Below, piece by piece: positions 1 to 7,824 of a stretch of DNA of 40,911 nucleotides (positions are counted from its first letter, which is position 1; the number at the start of each line of letters is the position of its first letter). The translations under genes and the position numbers were made by a program. Below the pieces are notes generated by a model. That model saw only the letters and a list, made by a program, of their open reading frames with translations. It searched no databases and was not told the DNA's origin. The stretch is from a bacterium (GTDB lineage: Bacteria; Patescibacteriota; Gracilibacteria; JAUYGZ01). The stretch spans positions 1 to 40,911 of the forward strand of contig JAUYGZ010000015.1 of the NCBI GenBank assembly GCA_030690415.1. The letters run 5' to 3'.

Positions 1-126
1 CCCGCCACGGCGGGAGGCCAGCGTCTAGGGTGGTGGGTTGATCCCGCCACGGCGGGAGGCCAGCGTCTAAGGTGGTGGGTTGATCCCGCCACGGCGGGAG
101 GCCAGCGTCTAAGGTGGTGGGTTGAC
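1..126. repeat. 42-bp tandem repeat, three units, overlapping the tRNA-Lys 3' end
   Basis: Three 42-bp units start at 1, 43 and 85 and are identical except for one a/g difference near unit position 30 and a t/c difference at the last base of the third unit. Each unit begins with CCCGCCACGGCGGG, which folds into a hairpin, and ends with the acceptor-stem and CCA sequence of the adjacent tRNA (ggtggtgggttga on the plus strand). The third unit runs into the real tRNA gene, so the first two units carry extra copies of the tRNA 3' terminus. The repeat meets the window edge, so more units may lie outside. Confidence 0.9.
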
Positions 127-190
127 CGGGACTCGAACCCGGGGCCAGCGGCTTAAGAGGCCGTTGCTCTACCAACTGAGCTATCAACCC
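115..190 (-). tRNA. tRNA-Lys (anticodon CTT)
   Basis: Read on the minus strand, a complete cloverleaf is visible: acceptor stem GGGTTGA/TCAACCC, D arm GCTC..GAGC, anticodon loop CTCTTAA giving CTT, T arm CCGGG-TTCGAGT-CCCGG, and an encoded CCA (complement at 115-117). The outermost anticodon-stem pair appears as an A-C mismatch while the inner four pairs are intact. The 3' end lies inside the 42-bp tandem repeat. The gene points away from the DUF4012 gene. Confidence 0.95.
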
Positions 191-207
191 AAACAATGCG
201 AACCAGA

Positions 208-222
208 GATATGATTCATATC
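208..222. promoter_or_regulatory. Perfect inverted repeat upstream of tRNA-Lys
   Basis: GATATGA and TCATATC form a 7-bp inverted repeat around a single central T. It sits 18 bp upstream of the tRNA-Lys 5' end and about 95 bp upstream of the DUF4012 start, between divergent genes. It could be an operator or an AT-rich part of the tRNA promoter; the sequence alone does not decide. Confidence 0.3.
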
Positions 223-317
223 ATCAGAGGCATTGTAATAAAGAGAGTCTCAAAGTCTAGTAAAAAGGCTGGTTTTGAATGCCAACAAATCGCTATACTG
301 CCGTGGTAACTCATCCT

Positions 318-2036
318 ATGAAGAAAAAAACCAGACTCAAAATTATTCGCATCCTCATCGCCGTAGCATTGGTCCTGATCATAAGCACCGGACTGATCAT
401 CTATCATATTCTCGGCCCAATGCGGAGCTTCTTTTGGAACCTTCCCTACCTGGGTGGATTCCTTGGCTCAAAAACTTACCTGGTCCTCCTGCAAAATAAT
501 AATGAACTGAGACCGACAGGAGGGTTCATTACGGCTGTGGCAGAGGTCGGAACGACCTTCGGCTTTACCTCAGTCAAGGTTTCGGATTCGTATCAGATAC
601 CAGATCCTAGCCAAAAAATACCGGCTCCTGACCCCTTTAATTACTTTATTGGAAAATCTGATCCTTTCTTCGCGGGCTGGACCCTCAGAGACGCCAACTT
701 TTCTCCCGACTTTGCGGTCAGTAGCCGAGACATCATTGAGCTCTATCACAATGCCTATCCTGACAAGACCATCGATGGTATTGTGGCAATTGATTTTTTC
801 GTAATTGAAGAACTTCTCAACCTTTACGGACCCATTACGGTAGAAGATACCGTCTTCACATCGGAAAATTTCTTTATTGAATCACAGCGTGTCTCAAAAA
901 ATATCGACACGCACGACCCAGACCAGCTGGCGGCAAGAAAAGACATCGTGAAACCTTTCATGGAAGCCCTAAAGAGCACCATCCTTCATACCCCCAGCCA
1001 ATACGGAAACTTTTTTCGATTGATCTCTGCATTGGGACAAGAAAAACACGTGATGGCCTACAGCAGTTCTGACTCCTTTCAGGCCAAGCTCGAAGAACAC
1101 GGACTGAGCAATACCCTGCACCATAGCGATCAGCGCTCAGATTTCCTCCACCTCAATATTGCGAACATTGGAGGAAGAAAGGCGGACCGTTACGTCACCA
1201 AAGACATCAAATATCGGGCAGATTTTTCTGATCCCAACAATCACCTTTCTATCTTGACCATCACATTTGATCATCTGGGGAGCTACAATATCCAATCCGA
1301 TATCTATCAAGCTTATGTCAGAGTCTACTCTCCCTTCGGATCACAGCTGGTCGCTTCGTCTGGATCAGGTCTTCAATCGACAAAAGCGTCTACTGACCTC
1401 AATCTGACGGTATTCTCGAATCTCATTCGACTGAGGCCGGGAGAATCCACAACCCTGAGTTACCAGTACCGCTTGCCTGATCTCATCAGTCCATCCGATT
1501 ACCGACTTCACATCGTGAAGCAAGGGGGAATCCAAAACCAGCAGTGGCAAGTGGCAGTGCGGGAAGAAAATGACACCAGTATGAATAACATCACAGCCCT
1601 GAAGGAAGACATCACTCCCCTTATCATTCGGGAAAACCTCGCCCTCTGGAAAGGTGAGTTCATTCAGGACCTGTTCTTTCACGTGGCACAAACAGACGAT
1701 AGCAGCGGGCCCATTGTACTTTGGCAACAGTTTGAAGATCTGAGCACGATCACCATTCGTTTCAATGAGCAAATTGATACCACGACAGCCCTAGATCCCA
1801 ACAATTACCTGATTCTGGACCTCAATGAGGCCAACTCTCAGACAGACGAGGTCACAGTCGAGGCCGTGCGTTTCGGAGGAGATGAACAACGTGATCTCAG
1901 GCTGGAGGTGAGTGGAGTCACCAATCAACCCGAAGAACACTATCAGCTCACCTTGCGAAACATTCAGGACCGTGAAGCCAATCCTACCGAACCCAGTCCC
2001 CTTCTTCGAACCTTAGTCCAACGTATCAGTGAATAA
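318..2036 (+). CDS. DUF4012 domain-containing membrane protein
   Basis: The hallmark motif LLQNNNELRPTGGFI of the DUF4012 family lies about 20 residues after an N-terminal membrane segment, so the long body is probably extracytoplasmic. The last roughly 110 residues (FNEQIDTTTALDPNNYLI onwards) resemble an SbsA-type Ig-like domain. I place the start at the ATG at 318 because it gives a basic MKKKTRLK head before the hydrophobic helix and because a TATACT -10-like element lies at 294-299; an in-frame ATG at 279 is possible and would add 13 residues. The gene overlaps the next one by 8 bp. The family is common in Patescibacteria and Gram-positives; its function is unknown, with a cell-surface role inferred. 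Confidence 0.85.
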   Translation: MKKKTRLKIIRILIAVALVLIISTGLIIYHILGPMRSFFWNLPYLGGFLGSKTYLVLLQNNNELRPTGGFITAVAEVGTTFGFTSVKVSDSYQIPDPSQKIPAPDPFNYFIGKSDPFFAGWTLRDANFSPDFAVSSRDIIELYHNAYPDKTIDGIVAIDFFVIEELLNLYGPITVEDTVFTSENFFIESQRVSKNIDTHDPDQLAARKDIVKPFMEALKSTILHTPSQYGNFFRLISALGQEKHVMAYSSSDSFQAKLEEHGLSNTLHHSDQRSDFLHLNIANIGGRKADRYVTKDIKYRADFSDPNNHLSILTITFDHLGSYNIQSDIYQAYVRVYSPFGSQLVASSGSGLQSTKASTDLNLTVFSNLIRLRPGESTTLSYQYRLPDLISPSDYRLHIVKQGGIQNQQWQVAVREENDTSMNNITALKEDITPLIIRENLALWKGEFIQDLFFHVAQTDDSSGPIVLWQQFEDLSTITIRFNEQIDTTTALDPNNYLILDLNEANSQTDEVTVEAVRFGGDEQRDLRLEVSGVTNQPEEHYQLTLRNIQDREANPTEPSPLLRTLVQRISE

Positions 2037-2967
2037 CACTCCAAGCCAAATAGAGACCCCACTCTGGCAGACAGAGGAATGGGAGCGATTTCAGCACTCC
2101 TTAGGGCACAAGACCGACCGGGTAGGAAGAGGAAAAACACTCATACTCATCTATCCTCTTTTCCTTGGCCTAAGCTATGGGTACTGCCCGAGAGGTCCAA
2201 TCATCACCTCTACCAGTAATTTGGCCGATTTCCTCAGTGGAATCGAGAAAGAGGCAAAAAAAAGAAAACTCATTTTTACCAGGGTAGATCCGGAACAAGA
2301 TCTGAGACTGACGGGTGAGAGCGTACGACTATCCCACTCCACTCAGCCGGAAACAACCCTCGTGCTCGATCTCAGCCTCAGCGAGGCTGATCTGTTGAAA
2401 CAAATGAAAAGAAAGGGACGCTACAACATCTCTTTAGCCGAAAAAAAGGGAATTGAAGTAAAAATGGCAAAAAATGAAGGGGAAAGGAAGGAATTCGTAA
2501 ACATTTTCTACCATTTACTCACAGAAACGACACAAAGAGATAGATTTTCATCCCATTCAGAGGAGTATTATCAGAAAATGCTCAAAAACGTGTCTCAGAG
2601 TGAGATCATGGTTGCCTTCAACGGGTCAGATGCCATCGCGGCGGGTATCTTTACTTATCAAAAACATCGTGTCATCTACTATTATGGTGCATCAAGCAAT
2701 GCAAATCGTGAGCTAATGGCTCCGTACCTACTACAGTGGAGAGCAATACAAGAAGCGAAAATAAGGGGTTGCGGCACCTATGATTTTCTGGGGATAGCCC
2801 CTGAAGACGCAACGAAAAACCACCCCTGGAAGGGCATCACAGAGTTTAAGCAAAAGTTCGGCGGGTCAGTGCTTCAATACCCGCAGGCAAGAGACATTAT
2901 TCACAGACCATTCTGGTATCAGTTTTTCCAATTCGCGAAAACAATTCAAAAACTTATCAGATCATAA
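2029..2967 (+). CDS. FemAB/FmhB-like aminoacyltransferase (peptidoglycan bridge family, GNAT fold)
   Basis: The 312-residue protein carries the C-terminal FemAB/GNAT signature: a KGRYNISLAEKKGIEV segment near residue 125, a YYYGASSNANRELMAPYLLQ segment where these enzymes bind substrate, and GCGTYDFLGIAPED followed by FKQKFGG near the end. Known family members transfer amino acids from aminoacyl-tRNA onto the lipid II stem peptide at the inner face of the membrane. It begins with GTG overlapping the stop of the DUF4012 gene by 8 bp, so the two are probably translationally coupled. The exact amino acid transferred cannot be read from sequence, and relatives of this fold also act as acetyltransferases. 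Confidence 0.82.
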   Translation: MNNTPSQIETPLWQTEEWERFQHSLGHKTDRVGRGKTLILIYPLFLGLSYGYCPRGPIITSTSNLADFLSGIEKEAKKRKLIFTRVDPEQDLRLTGESVRLSHSTQPETTLVLDLSLSEADLLKQMKRKGRYNISLAEKKGIEVKMAKNEGERKEFVNIFYHLLTETTQRDRFSSHSEEYYQKMLKNVSQSEIMVAFNGSDAIAAGIFTYQKHRVIYYYGASSNANRELMAPYLLQWRAIQEAKIRGCGTYDFLGIAPEDATKNHPWKGITEFKQKFGGSVLQYPQARDIIHRPFWYQFFQFAKTIQKLIRS

Positions 2968-3016
2968 TACAAGCTCTTGTCACGAGTGCTGAATCGATAG
3001 GAAAAGCGAAATGCGG

Positions 3017-3038
3017 TATAATATAAGCAGATTATAAT
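3017..3038 (+). promoter_or_regulatory. Two TATAAT -10 boxes upstream of the 3054 gene
   Basis: Perfect TATAAT hexamers occur at 3017-3022 and 3033-3038. No convincing -35 is spaced 16-18 bp from either. The downstream box would place the transcript start about 9 nt before the ATG at 3054, giving an almost leaderless message, in line with the missing Shine-Dalgarno sequence. Confidence 0.5.
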
Positions 3039-3053
3039 CATATTCTGATCCTC

Positions 3054-3608
3054 ATGTCCGACAAAGGAGATTCAATTCCTGTGATCATCAATAAGCGAAT
3101 TGAGGACACAGGACCTATTCACTTCAACGTCCGAGACTCGAAGATTGAGAGAGCCGTGACCCGGGAAGAACACGTCAGCCTGGATAAAATCATAGAAGAC
3201 TCCCAGTCGAGCTTCCTGATCACGGGGAAAAGCACCAAAATACAGCTCATGAACTTCCTGAATCTCATTGACCGCCACGAATTGGCCGATGTGATGGAGG
3301 ATATGAGGAGAGAGGAGATCGTCATTTCGTCCAATCTGATCACGCAAATAGCCACAGCGCCCGTGGTCGACGAAGATGATGAAGACATGAAGTACATCGA
3401 CTCCTTTGCCATCGGGATCTTCTGCTCGGCACTTTTTCTCTCCATCTTCGCACTCATCACCAAAACAGTAGAGGACCTCAGGACCTTTGCCTGGATCCTC
3501 CTCCTCATTTCCCTCTTTTTCTTGGGAAACTACACCTACAGGGGAATTAAATCAGGGCAACTGAAAAAAGTAATTCGAGTCTGTATCAAGAGCCTGTCGA
3601 AGAAGTAG
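3054..3608 (+). CDS. Hypothetical protein with two C-terminal membrane helices
   Basis: I do not recognise this 184-residue protein. Residues 1-110 are soluble, charged and end in an acidic stretch (VVDEDDEDM). Two hydrophobic helices follow at about 117-135 and 144-162, then a basic tail (KSGQLKKVIRVCIKSLSKK), so both termini are likely cytoplasmic. It has its own TATAAT boxes upstream and is separated from FemAB by 86 bp. Its stop directly abuts the stop of the convergent rsmA with no spacer and no terminator hairpin. Confidence 0.65.
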   Translation: MSDKGDSIPVIINKRIEDTGPIHFNVRDSKIERAVTREEHVSLDKIIEDSQSSFLITGKSTKIQLMNFLNLIDRHELADVMEDMRREEIVISSNLITQIATAPVVDEDDEDMKYIDSFAIGIFCSALFLSIFALITKTVEDLRTFAWILLLISLFFLGNYTYRGIKSGQLKKVIRVCIKSLSKK

Positions 3609-4436
3609 TCAAAAGAGAATACCCAATAAATCAGTCCACTGCGCCAGATTCAGTTGATGAGGCCTAAAACGGAGGTCGATATCACACTTTTCAAGAGTGA
3701 TCTCAATATTTTCCTTAGACCACTTACCGACGTTCATCAGATTATTCAGCAGGGTCTTTCTTGGTTGCTTGTAGGCAAGAGACATCAATACAAACAGCGC
3801 GTCCATGTGCTCAGAAGGCAGGAGTGGCTTCGGAAGCATGCGAATTCTCAAAACAGCAGAGTCTACCTTAGGTGAAGGTGAAAACGAACCGGGAGGGACT
3901 CCACAGATGATCTCAGGAGTGCCGAACAATCGAATCTCCCAGCTGAGAAGCGTTGGTTTTTTTGAGTCGCAGATGCGTTGAGCAACTTCCTTCTGGATGA
4001 GCAAAACAATGAGATCGGGACGACGAACCCTCTGGCTTCTCAGAAAGTGCTTAAGAATAGGAGAAGTAATGTAATAAGGAATATTGGCCACCACCTTGTA
4101 GGCCTTGTCCTCGGGGATGAAATCAAGAACATCCTGGTTGAGGATCGAAACATTTTCATACTCCTTCATGATCACCTTCCAGGGGGCAATCATCTGTAGG
4201 TCAATTTCCAAGGAAGTTAATTGAGCAACATGAGGAGCTATTCGTTGGCTCAGGACTCCCGGTCCTGAGCCAATCTCGAGGACAAAATCATGACCAGAAA
4301 GCTCAGCGGATTCGATGATCTGATCCAGTATCCTCGAATCGACCAGAAAATTCTGGCCGAACGACTTCTTCGCAAAAAGTCCGAATCGTGAGAGGAAAGA
4401 CTCTAATTCACCAGGATCCGAAAGGTCATAAGTCAT
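3609..4436 (-). CDS. rsmA: 16S rRNA (adenine-N6,N6)-dimethyltransferase RsmA/KsgA
   Basis: Dimethylates the two adjacent adenines in the terminal helix of 16S rRNA using SAM. Visible motifs are FGQNFLVD (residues 26-33), the SAM-binding EIGSGPG (54-60) and the catalytic NIPYYI (118-123, the NLPY-type motif IV). The start at 4436 gives 275 residues, normal for the family; the frame stays open further upstream but that stretch lies within rpe and has no homology. It overlaps the end of rpe by 11 bp, so it is the last gene of an mraY-rpe-rsmA unit. Confidence 0.95.
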   Translation of the reverse strand: MTYDLSDPGELESFLSRFGLFAKKSFGQNFLVDSRILDQIIESAELSGHDFVLEIGSGPGVLSQRIAPHVAQLTSLEIDLQMIAPWKVIMKEYENVSILNQDVLDFIPEDKAYKVVANIPYYITSPILKHFLRSQRVRRPDLIVLLIQKEVAQRICDSKKPTLLSWEIRLFGTPEIICGVPPGSFSPSPKVDSAVLRIRMLPKPLLPSEHMDALFVLMSLAYKQPRKTLLNNLMNVGKWSKENIEITLEKCDIDLRFRPHQLNLAQWTDLLGILF

Positions 4437-5073
4437 GTTCACAGGATCGTAAAGATTCAACAGCCTTCCGATAGTCCTCCGATCTGAAGATATAGCTCCC
4501 GGAAACCAACATATTGCAACCGGCATGACAGGCCATTTTTCCTGTCTCAGCATTAATTCCCCCATCAATACTGATGTCCTTGTGAGGGTATTTTCCCCTC
4601 AGGTAGCGGACCTTATCCAGTACCTCCTCAATAAAGGACTGCCCTCCCCATCCGGGCTCAACACTCATGATCAAAGCCACATCAGCATAATCCCAAAGAT
4701 CATCGGGGACCGTCTCAACAAAAGTTTTTGGCTTGATTGAAAGACCAGTAAGACAGCCCAAGTTTTTAATTCGCTCAAGTGTCCCAAGGACAGACTTCTG
4801 CTTCGCTTCGTAATGAATGGTCTGGAGATCTGCTCCGGCAGATGCAAAGCCTTCTATCCAATCCTCTGGATCATCGACCATAAGATGAACATCGGTGAAA
4901 AGAGAAAGTTTCAATACCTCAAAATCACTGATACTAAATGTGGTAGGGGGGACAAAACGACCGTCCATCACATCATAATGAATACCATCGACAAAGTCGG
5001 CGACTGAATCAATCGCTGCTTTGACGTTATTATCAGGAACATTCAGAACTGAAGGGAGGATACGAATACTCAT
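4426..5073 (-). CDS. rpe: Ribulose-phosphate 3-epimerase
   Basis: Interconverts ribulose 5-phosphate and xylulose 5-phosphate in the pentose phosphate pathway; a TIM-barrel metalloenzyme. The family motifs are clear: PSVLN at 7-11, HYDVMDGRFVPP at 32-43 with metal ligands H32 and D34, DVHLMVDDP with H63, VEPGWGGQSF, and the phosphate-binding SIDGGIN. The ATG at 5073 gives 215 residues and starts 1 nt after the mraY stop; an upstream in-frame start at 5091 would overlap mraY by 17 bp. It is co-transcribed with mraY and rsmA. Confidence 0.95.
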   Translation of the reverse strand: MSIRILPSVLNVPDNNVKAAIDSVADFVDGIHYDVMDGRFVPPTTFSISDFEVLKLSLFTDVHLMVDDPEDWIEGFASAGADLQTIHYEAKQKSVLGTLERIKNLGCLTGLSIKPKTFVETVPDDLWDYADVALIMSVEPGWGGQSFIEEVLDKVRYLRGKYPHKDISIDGGINAETGKMACHAGCNMLVSGSYIFRSEDYRKAVESLRSCEHDL

Positions 5074-5074
5074 A

Positions 5075-6112
5075 TTAACCGACAAAAGCAAGAATTAGAC
5101 CAAAAACACAGCCAATAGCGCCAATAATCCAAAACCTCATCACGACCATCGTCTCTGGCCATCCAACCTTCTCAAAATGATGATGGAGAGGGGCGATATG
5201 AAATACTTTTTTTCCGTTTCGAAACCTTTTCGAGGTGAGCTGAATAATGACGGAAAGAGTTTCTAAAATGAAAACGGTACTGATGAGTAAAAGAGGAAAT
5301 ATCGAGTTCGTAAGAAGAGCTATCACCCCCAAAGTAGCCCCAAGAGAGAGAGAGCCGAGATCCCCCATGAAAAACTGTGCCGGGTTAATATTGTACCACA
5401 GGAAGGCCGTCAAAGCGCCTACTGTCACGCCGCAAAAGGTCGCCAAGAGAAACATCCCTTCGTGAAAGGCAATCACGCCGAAAACTGAGTACGCCATAAT
5501 AAGTAGACCGGCAGCAAGGCCATCGAGTCCATCGGTGATATTCACCGCATGACCGGAAGCAATAAAAACCAGGACAAAAAAAGCAGGGTACCAATAGCCA
5601 AGGCTCAGTTCGCCCACAAAAGGGATAAAGATTCCCGAAAAACCTAATTTGCTATAGAACCACCAGGCCCCGACGAGAGATAGAATCAAAAGAAAAAGGA
5701 ACTTAGGCTTTACGGGTATACCCTTTTTCCAGAGTCCTTTAAGGTTCAGCCAATCATCCAGACCACCCAAAATCGCACAGCTAACGAGAGTGAATATGGG
5801 GATATAGGTCTCCTTACGGTTCAGCAAAGAGTGGTCAATCCATCCCAGGTAGGAGAGGATACGAGAACCCAGAATCATAAAAAGAATAATTCCAACAACT
5901 ACAGCTCCACCCATGGTAGGAGTTCCCTGCTTCTTGGCGTGAAGTTCAGCAAATAAAACAGCCTTACCTCCTCCGGAAGCGTCTTCACGAATGTTTTTCC
6001 CGATTTTATGATCGCGTAAAAACTGAATGAAGGGCGGACAAAGCAAAAATGCGAAAAAAAAGGCAAGGACGCTGTAGGTCAGTATCAGAGAGATATCTAC
6101 GAGATGATCCAT
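5075..6112 (-). CDS. mraY: Phospho-N-acetylmuramoyl-pentapeptide-transferase MraY
   Basis: Forms lipid I by transferring phospho-MurNAc-pentapeptide to undecaprenyl phosphate at the cytoplasmic face of the membrane. The 345-residue polytopic protein shows KKQGTPTMGG near residue 60, NITDGLDGLA with catalytic aspartates, FMGDLGSLSLG, and IAPLHHHFEKVGWPE, all diagnostic. It is the first gene of an mraY-rpe-rsmA unit rather than part of a dcw cluster. A promoter reading leftward overlaps the promoter of the divergent gene at 6188. Confidence 0.97.
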   Translation of the reverse strand: MDHLVDISLILTYSVLAFFFAFLLCPPFIQFLRDHKIGKNIREDASGGGKAVLFAELHAKKQGTPTMGGAVVVGIILFMILGSRILSYLGWIDHSLLNRKETYIPIFTLVSCAILGGLDDWLNLKGLWKKGIPVKPKFLFLLILSLVGAWWFYSKLGFSGIFIPFVGELSLGYWYPAFFVLVFIASGHAVNITDGLDGLAAGLLIMAYSVFGVIAFHEGMFLLATFCGVTVGALTAFLWYNINPAQFFMGDLGSLSLGATLGVIALLTNSIFPLLLISTVFILETLSVIIQLTSKRFRNGKKVFHIAPLHHHFEKVGWPETMVVMRFWIIGAIGCVFGLILAFVG

Positions 6113-6136
6113 GACTAGAATAAACAGTAATCAAAC

Positions 6137-6165
6137 TTGAGTATAAGGGTGAAAAATGATATAAT
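6137..6165 (+). promoter_or_regulatory. Promoter for the 6188 surface-protein gene
   Basis: TTGAGT at 6137-6142 and TATAAT at 6160-6165 are separated by 17 bp, and the -10 is preceded by TGA as an extended -10. The predicted transcript starts near 6172, 16 nt before the ATG, leaving no room for a normal Shine-Dalgarno site. Confidence 0.75.
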
Positions 6166-6168
6166 GAA
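6140..6168 (-). promoter_or_regulatory. Promoter for mraY
   Basis: On the minus strand a TATACT -10 lies at 6145-6140 and a weak TTCATT -35 at 6168-6163, with a 17-bp spacer. The predicted start near 6133 gives a leader of about 20 nt. It overlaps the rightward promoter at 6137-6165. Confidence 0.55.
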
Positions 6169-6187
6169 GTGAATAATCTTCATCAAT

Positions 6188-7279
6188 ATGAAAAAAATAT
6201 TGTTCGGTATCATCTTTGCGTCTGTGTTGGTTCACAACAGTGTAGGGAACGCTTATGCTGATGCACCTCAAATACTGTTTGACCTGGACTGCACGAGCAC
6301 AAACAAGGACCTGAAGATAGGGTTTGAGTCCGATCCAGCGACACCAGGAAATGGTGCGGAGATTATTGCCTTCAGATTCGTTTTTGATTTGAATCCAGGT
6401 GGAACAACAACAGTAAATGATCTGCTGCAAGCACAAGTGAATCTGAACCCAACATATACGAATGCTTTCGAAGCAAATAAAGAAACCTCGTCCTCTGGAA
6501 GTACCGTGAGTATCACCATAGAAGGAGGATTCACACAGGAAATGGGATACCGAAGTATCGAAGATTTGATGATCCTCTCCGGCATTCAAGAAAAAGCCTA
6601 CACGATTGTGGTGAGAGAAGGTGATCTCATCCCAAAGGGTTCAGTCAATGATGTATACGTGGATACCCCACCCCAGCAATTCCAGGCAGATCCAGGCAGT
6701 TGTCAAACAGGATCCGGAACGACAACAACAGGATCTGCACCAACGATGGGTATAATTCTCGTTGCGGACAAGCCCTCTGCTACGGCAGGCGAGAATGTTG
6801 CCGTCACAGCTACCATCTCTGGAAGAGTTAATGAATCAATTAACTGGTCTCAAACCAGTGGGAGCGCAATTCAACCACAGATCGCAAACCAGGTCTTAGC
6901 AAATGGAGACACTGAGAGTGTGCTGACCTTTAGTATGCCAACAGGTTCGACTGATATTCTCCTCAAGCTCACCGTTGGCGAAATTTCAGAAAACATAAGC
7001 ATTCAGTCTGTCGTAGCGGAAGAGACACACGAGGCGGCGACTGAGACGGACACCACAGGTCAAACTCTGGAAGAGCGACTGGCAGAGCGGCAAGCAGAAC
7101 AGGCCGCTGCAGCTGCTGCCGCAGCTAGTCAAACAACAACAACTGGAAGCGTCGCTACTCAAACGGGCACACTTTCAGAATCAGGACCAGCGGAAAACTC
7201 TCTGCTTATCCTCATCGCAGTTATCGTGCTCTGGATTGGAAAGCATGCTGGGAAAAAGCTAAAAACAATGAAGGCTTAG
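6188..7279 (+). CDS. Secreted protein with cohesin-like N-terminal region and C-terminal sorting-like anchor
   Basis: A signal peptide spans about residues 1-25 (MKKILFGIIFASVLV... NAYADA). The following 150 residues (AFRFVFDLNPGG and VSITIEGGF) look like a cohesin-type beta domain, and a second Ig-like region follows around 190-275 (ADKPSATAGENVAVTATISG). An alanine-, glutamate- and threonine-rich linker then leads to LSESGPAEN, a hydrophobic helix and a basic end (KHAGKKLKTMKA), the layout of a sortase- or exosortase-type sorting signal with a TGP/SGP core rather than LPxTG. It has a strong own promoter. The stop TAG shares TTAG with the convergent jag stop. Function is unknown; a surface protein is inferred. 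Confidence 0.75.
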   Translation: MKKILFGIIFASVLVHNSVGNAYADAPQILFDLDCTSTNKDLKIGFESDPATPGNGAEIIAFRFVFDLNPGGTTTVNDLLQAQVNLNPTYTNAFEANKETSSSGSTVSITIEGGFTQEMGYRSIEDLMILSGIQEKAYTIVVREGDLIPKGSVNDVYVDTPPQQFQADPGSCQTGSGTTTTGSAPTMGIILVADKPSATAGENVAVTATISGRVNESINWSQTSGSAIQPQIANQVLANGDTESVLTFSMPTGSTDILLKLTVGEISENISIQSVVAEETHEAATETDTTGQTLEERLAERQAEQAAAAAAAASQTTTTGSVATQTGTLSESGPAENSLLILIAVIVLWIGKHAGKKLKTMKA

Positions 7280-7800
7280 ATATCCAGGTTAGCATATATA
7301 TCGGAGCTCTCATGAGACTCTTCGGGCTCGTCTGAGTGATTTGCGGCTGTGATACAGACTGATCGATCATTTCCCATTCCGCGACTCTCAGTGGAAAGAG
7401 TCGGATACTTTTCGCAGACATAGAGATGAACAATTCGTCTGAAAAAAGGTGACATAGGGGGTAAAAGCGCACTTCTCCCGGTCATCACAACCTCAGATGC
7501 TCTCTGATCAGCCATATTAAGAACATTTGACTCTTGCCTGAGACGATACGAGTCGACATCAACCTTGATATGTTCACCCTCCTCAGTGATATCCTTGTTT
7601 CGAAAAATGTTCTTGATCAGATACTGAAGGGCAGAGAGCACATCACCGTTTCGACCAATGAGCGATACGGCATCCTGGGCGCTCTGGATATTGATGTACC
7701 ACTCCCCTTCACCTCGGGATTCAACATCGAGTCCGTCTACGGTAAATTGAGCAGTCTCTAAGAGGGTAAGTATGAGTGTTTTTGCCTCTTCGGTCTTCAT
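7276..7800 (-). CDS. jag: Jag/KhpB RNA-binding protein (KH and R3H domains)
   Basis: The 174-residue protein contains a KH domain with the GxxG loop in LIGRNGDVLSALQYLI (47-62) and an R3H domain whose RxxxH motif is at R121-H125 (FFRRIVHLYVCEKYP). The usual Jag_N domain is absent. Homologues bind many transcripts and affect division and sRNA function; in Gram-positives the gene is co-transcribed with the YidC homologue, as here, where it is the last gene of rpmH-rnpA-yidC-jag. The C-terminus is acidic and serine-rich. Confidence 0.92.
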   Translation of the reverse strand: MKTEEAKTLILTLLETAQFTVDGLDVESRGEGEWYINIQSAQDAVSLIGRNGDVLSALQYLIKNIFRNKDITEEGEHIKVDVDSYRLRQESNVLNMADQRASEVVMTGRSALLPPMSPFFRRIVHLYVCEKYPTLSTESRGMGNDRSVCITAANHSDEPEESHESSDIYANLDI

Positions 7801-7824
7801 ACGAAAATGATAAGAATAATCAAA

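Noticed and set aside
1-126. CRISPR array
   Set aside because: The units are directly adjacent without variable spacers and contain tRNA sequence, so this is a tandem duplication.
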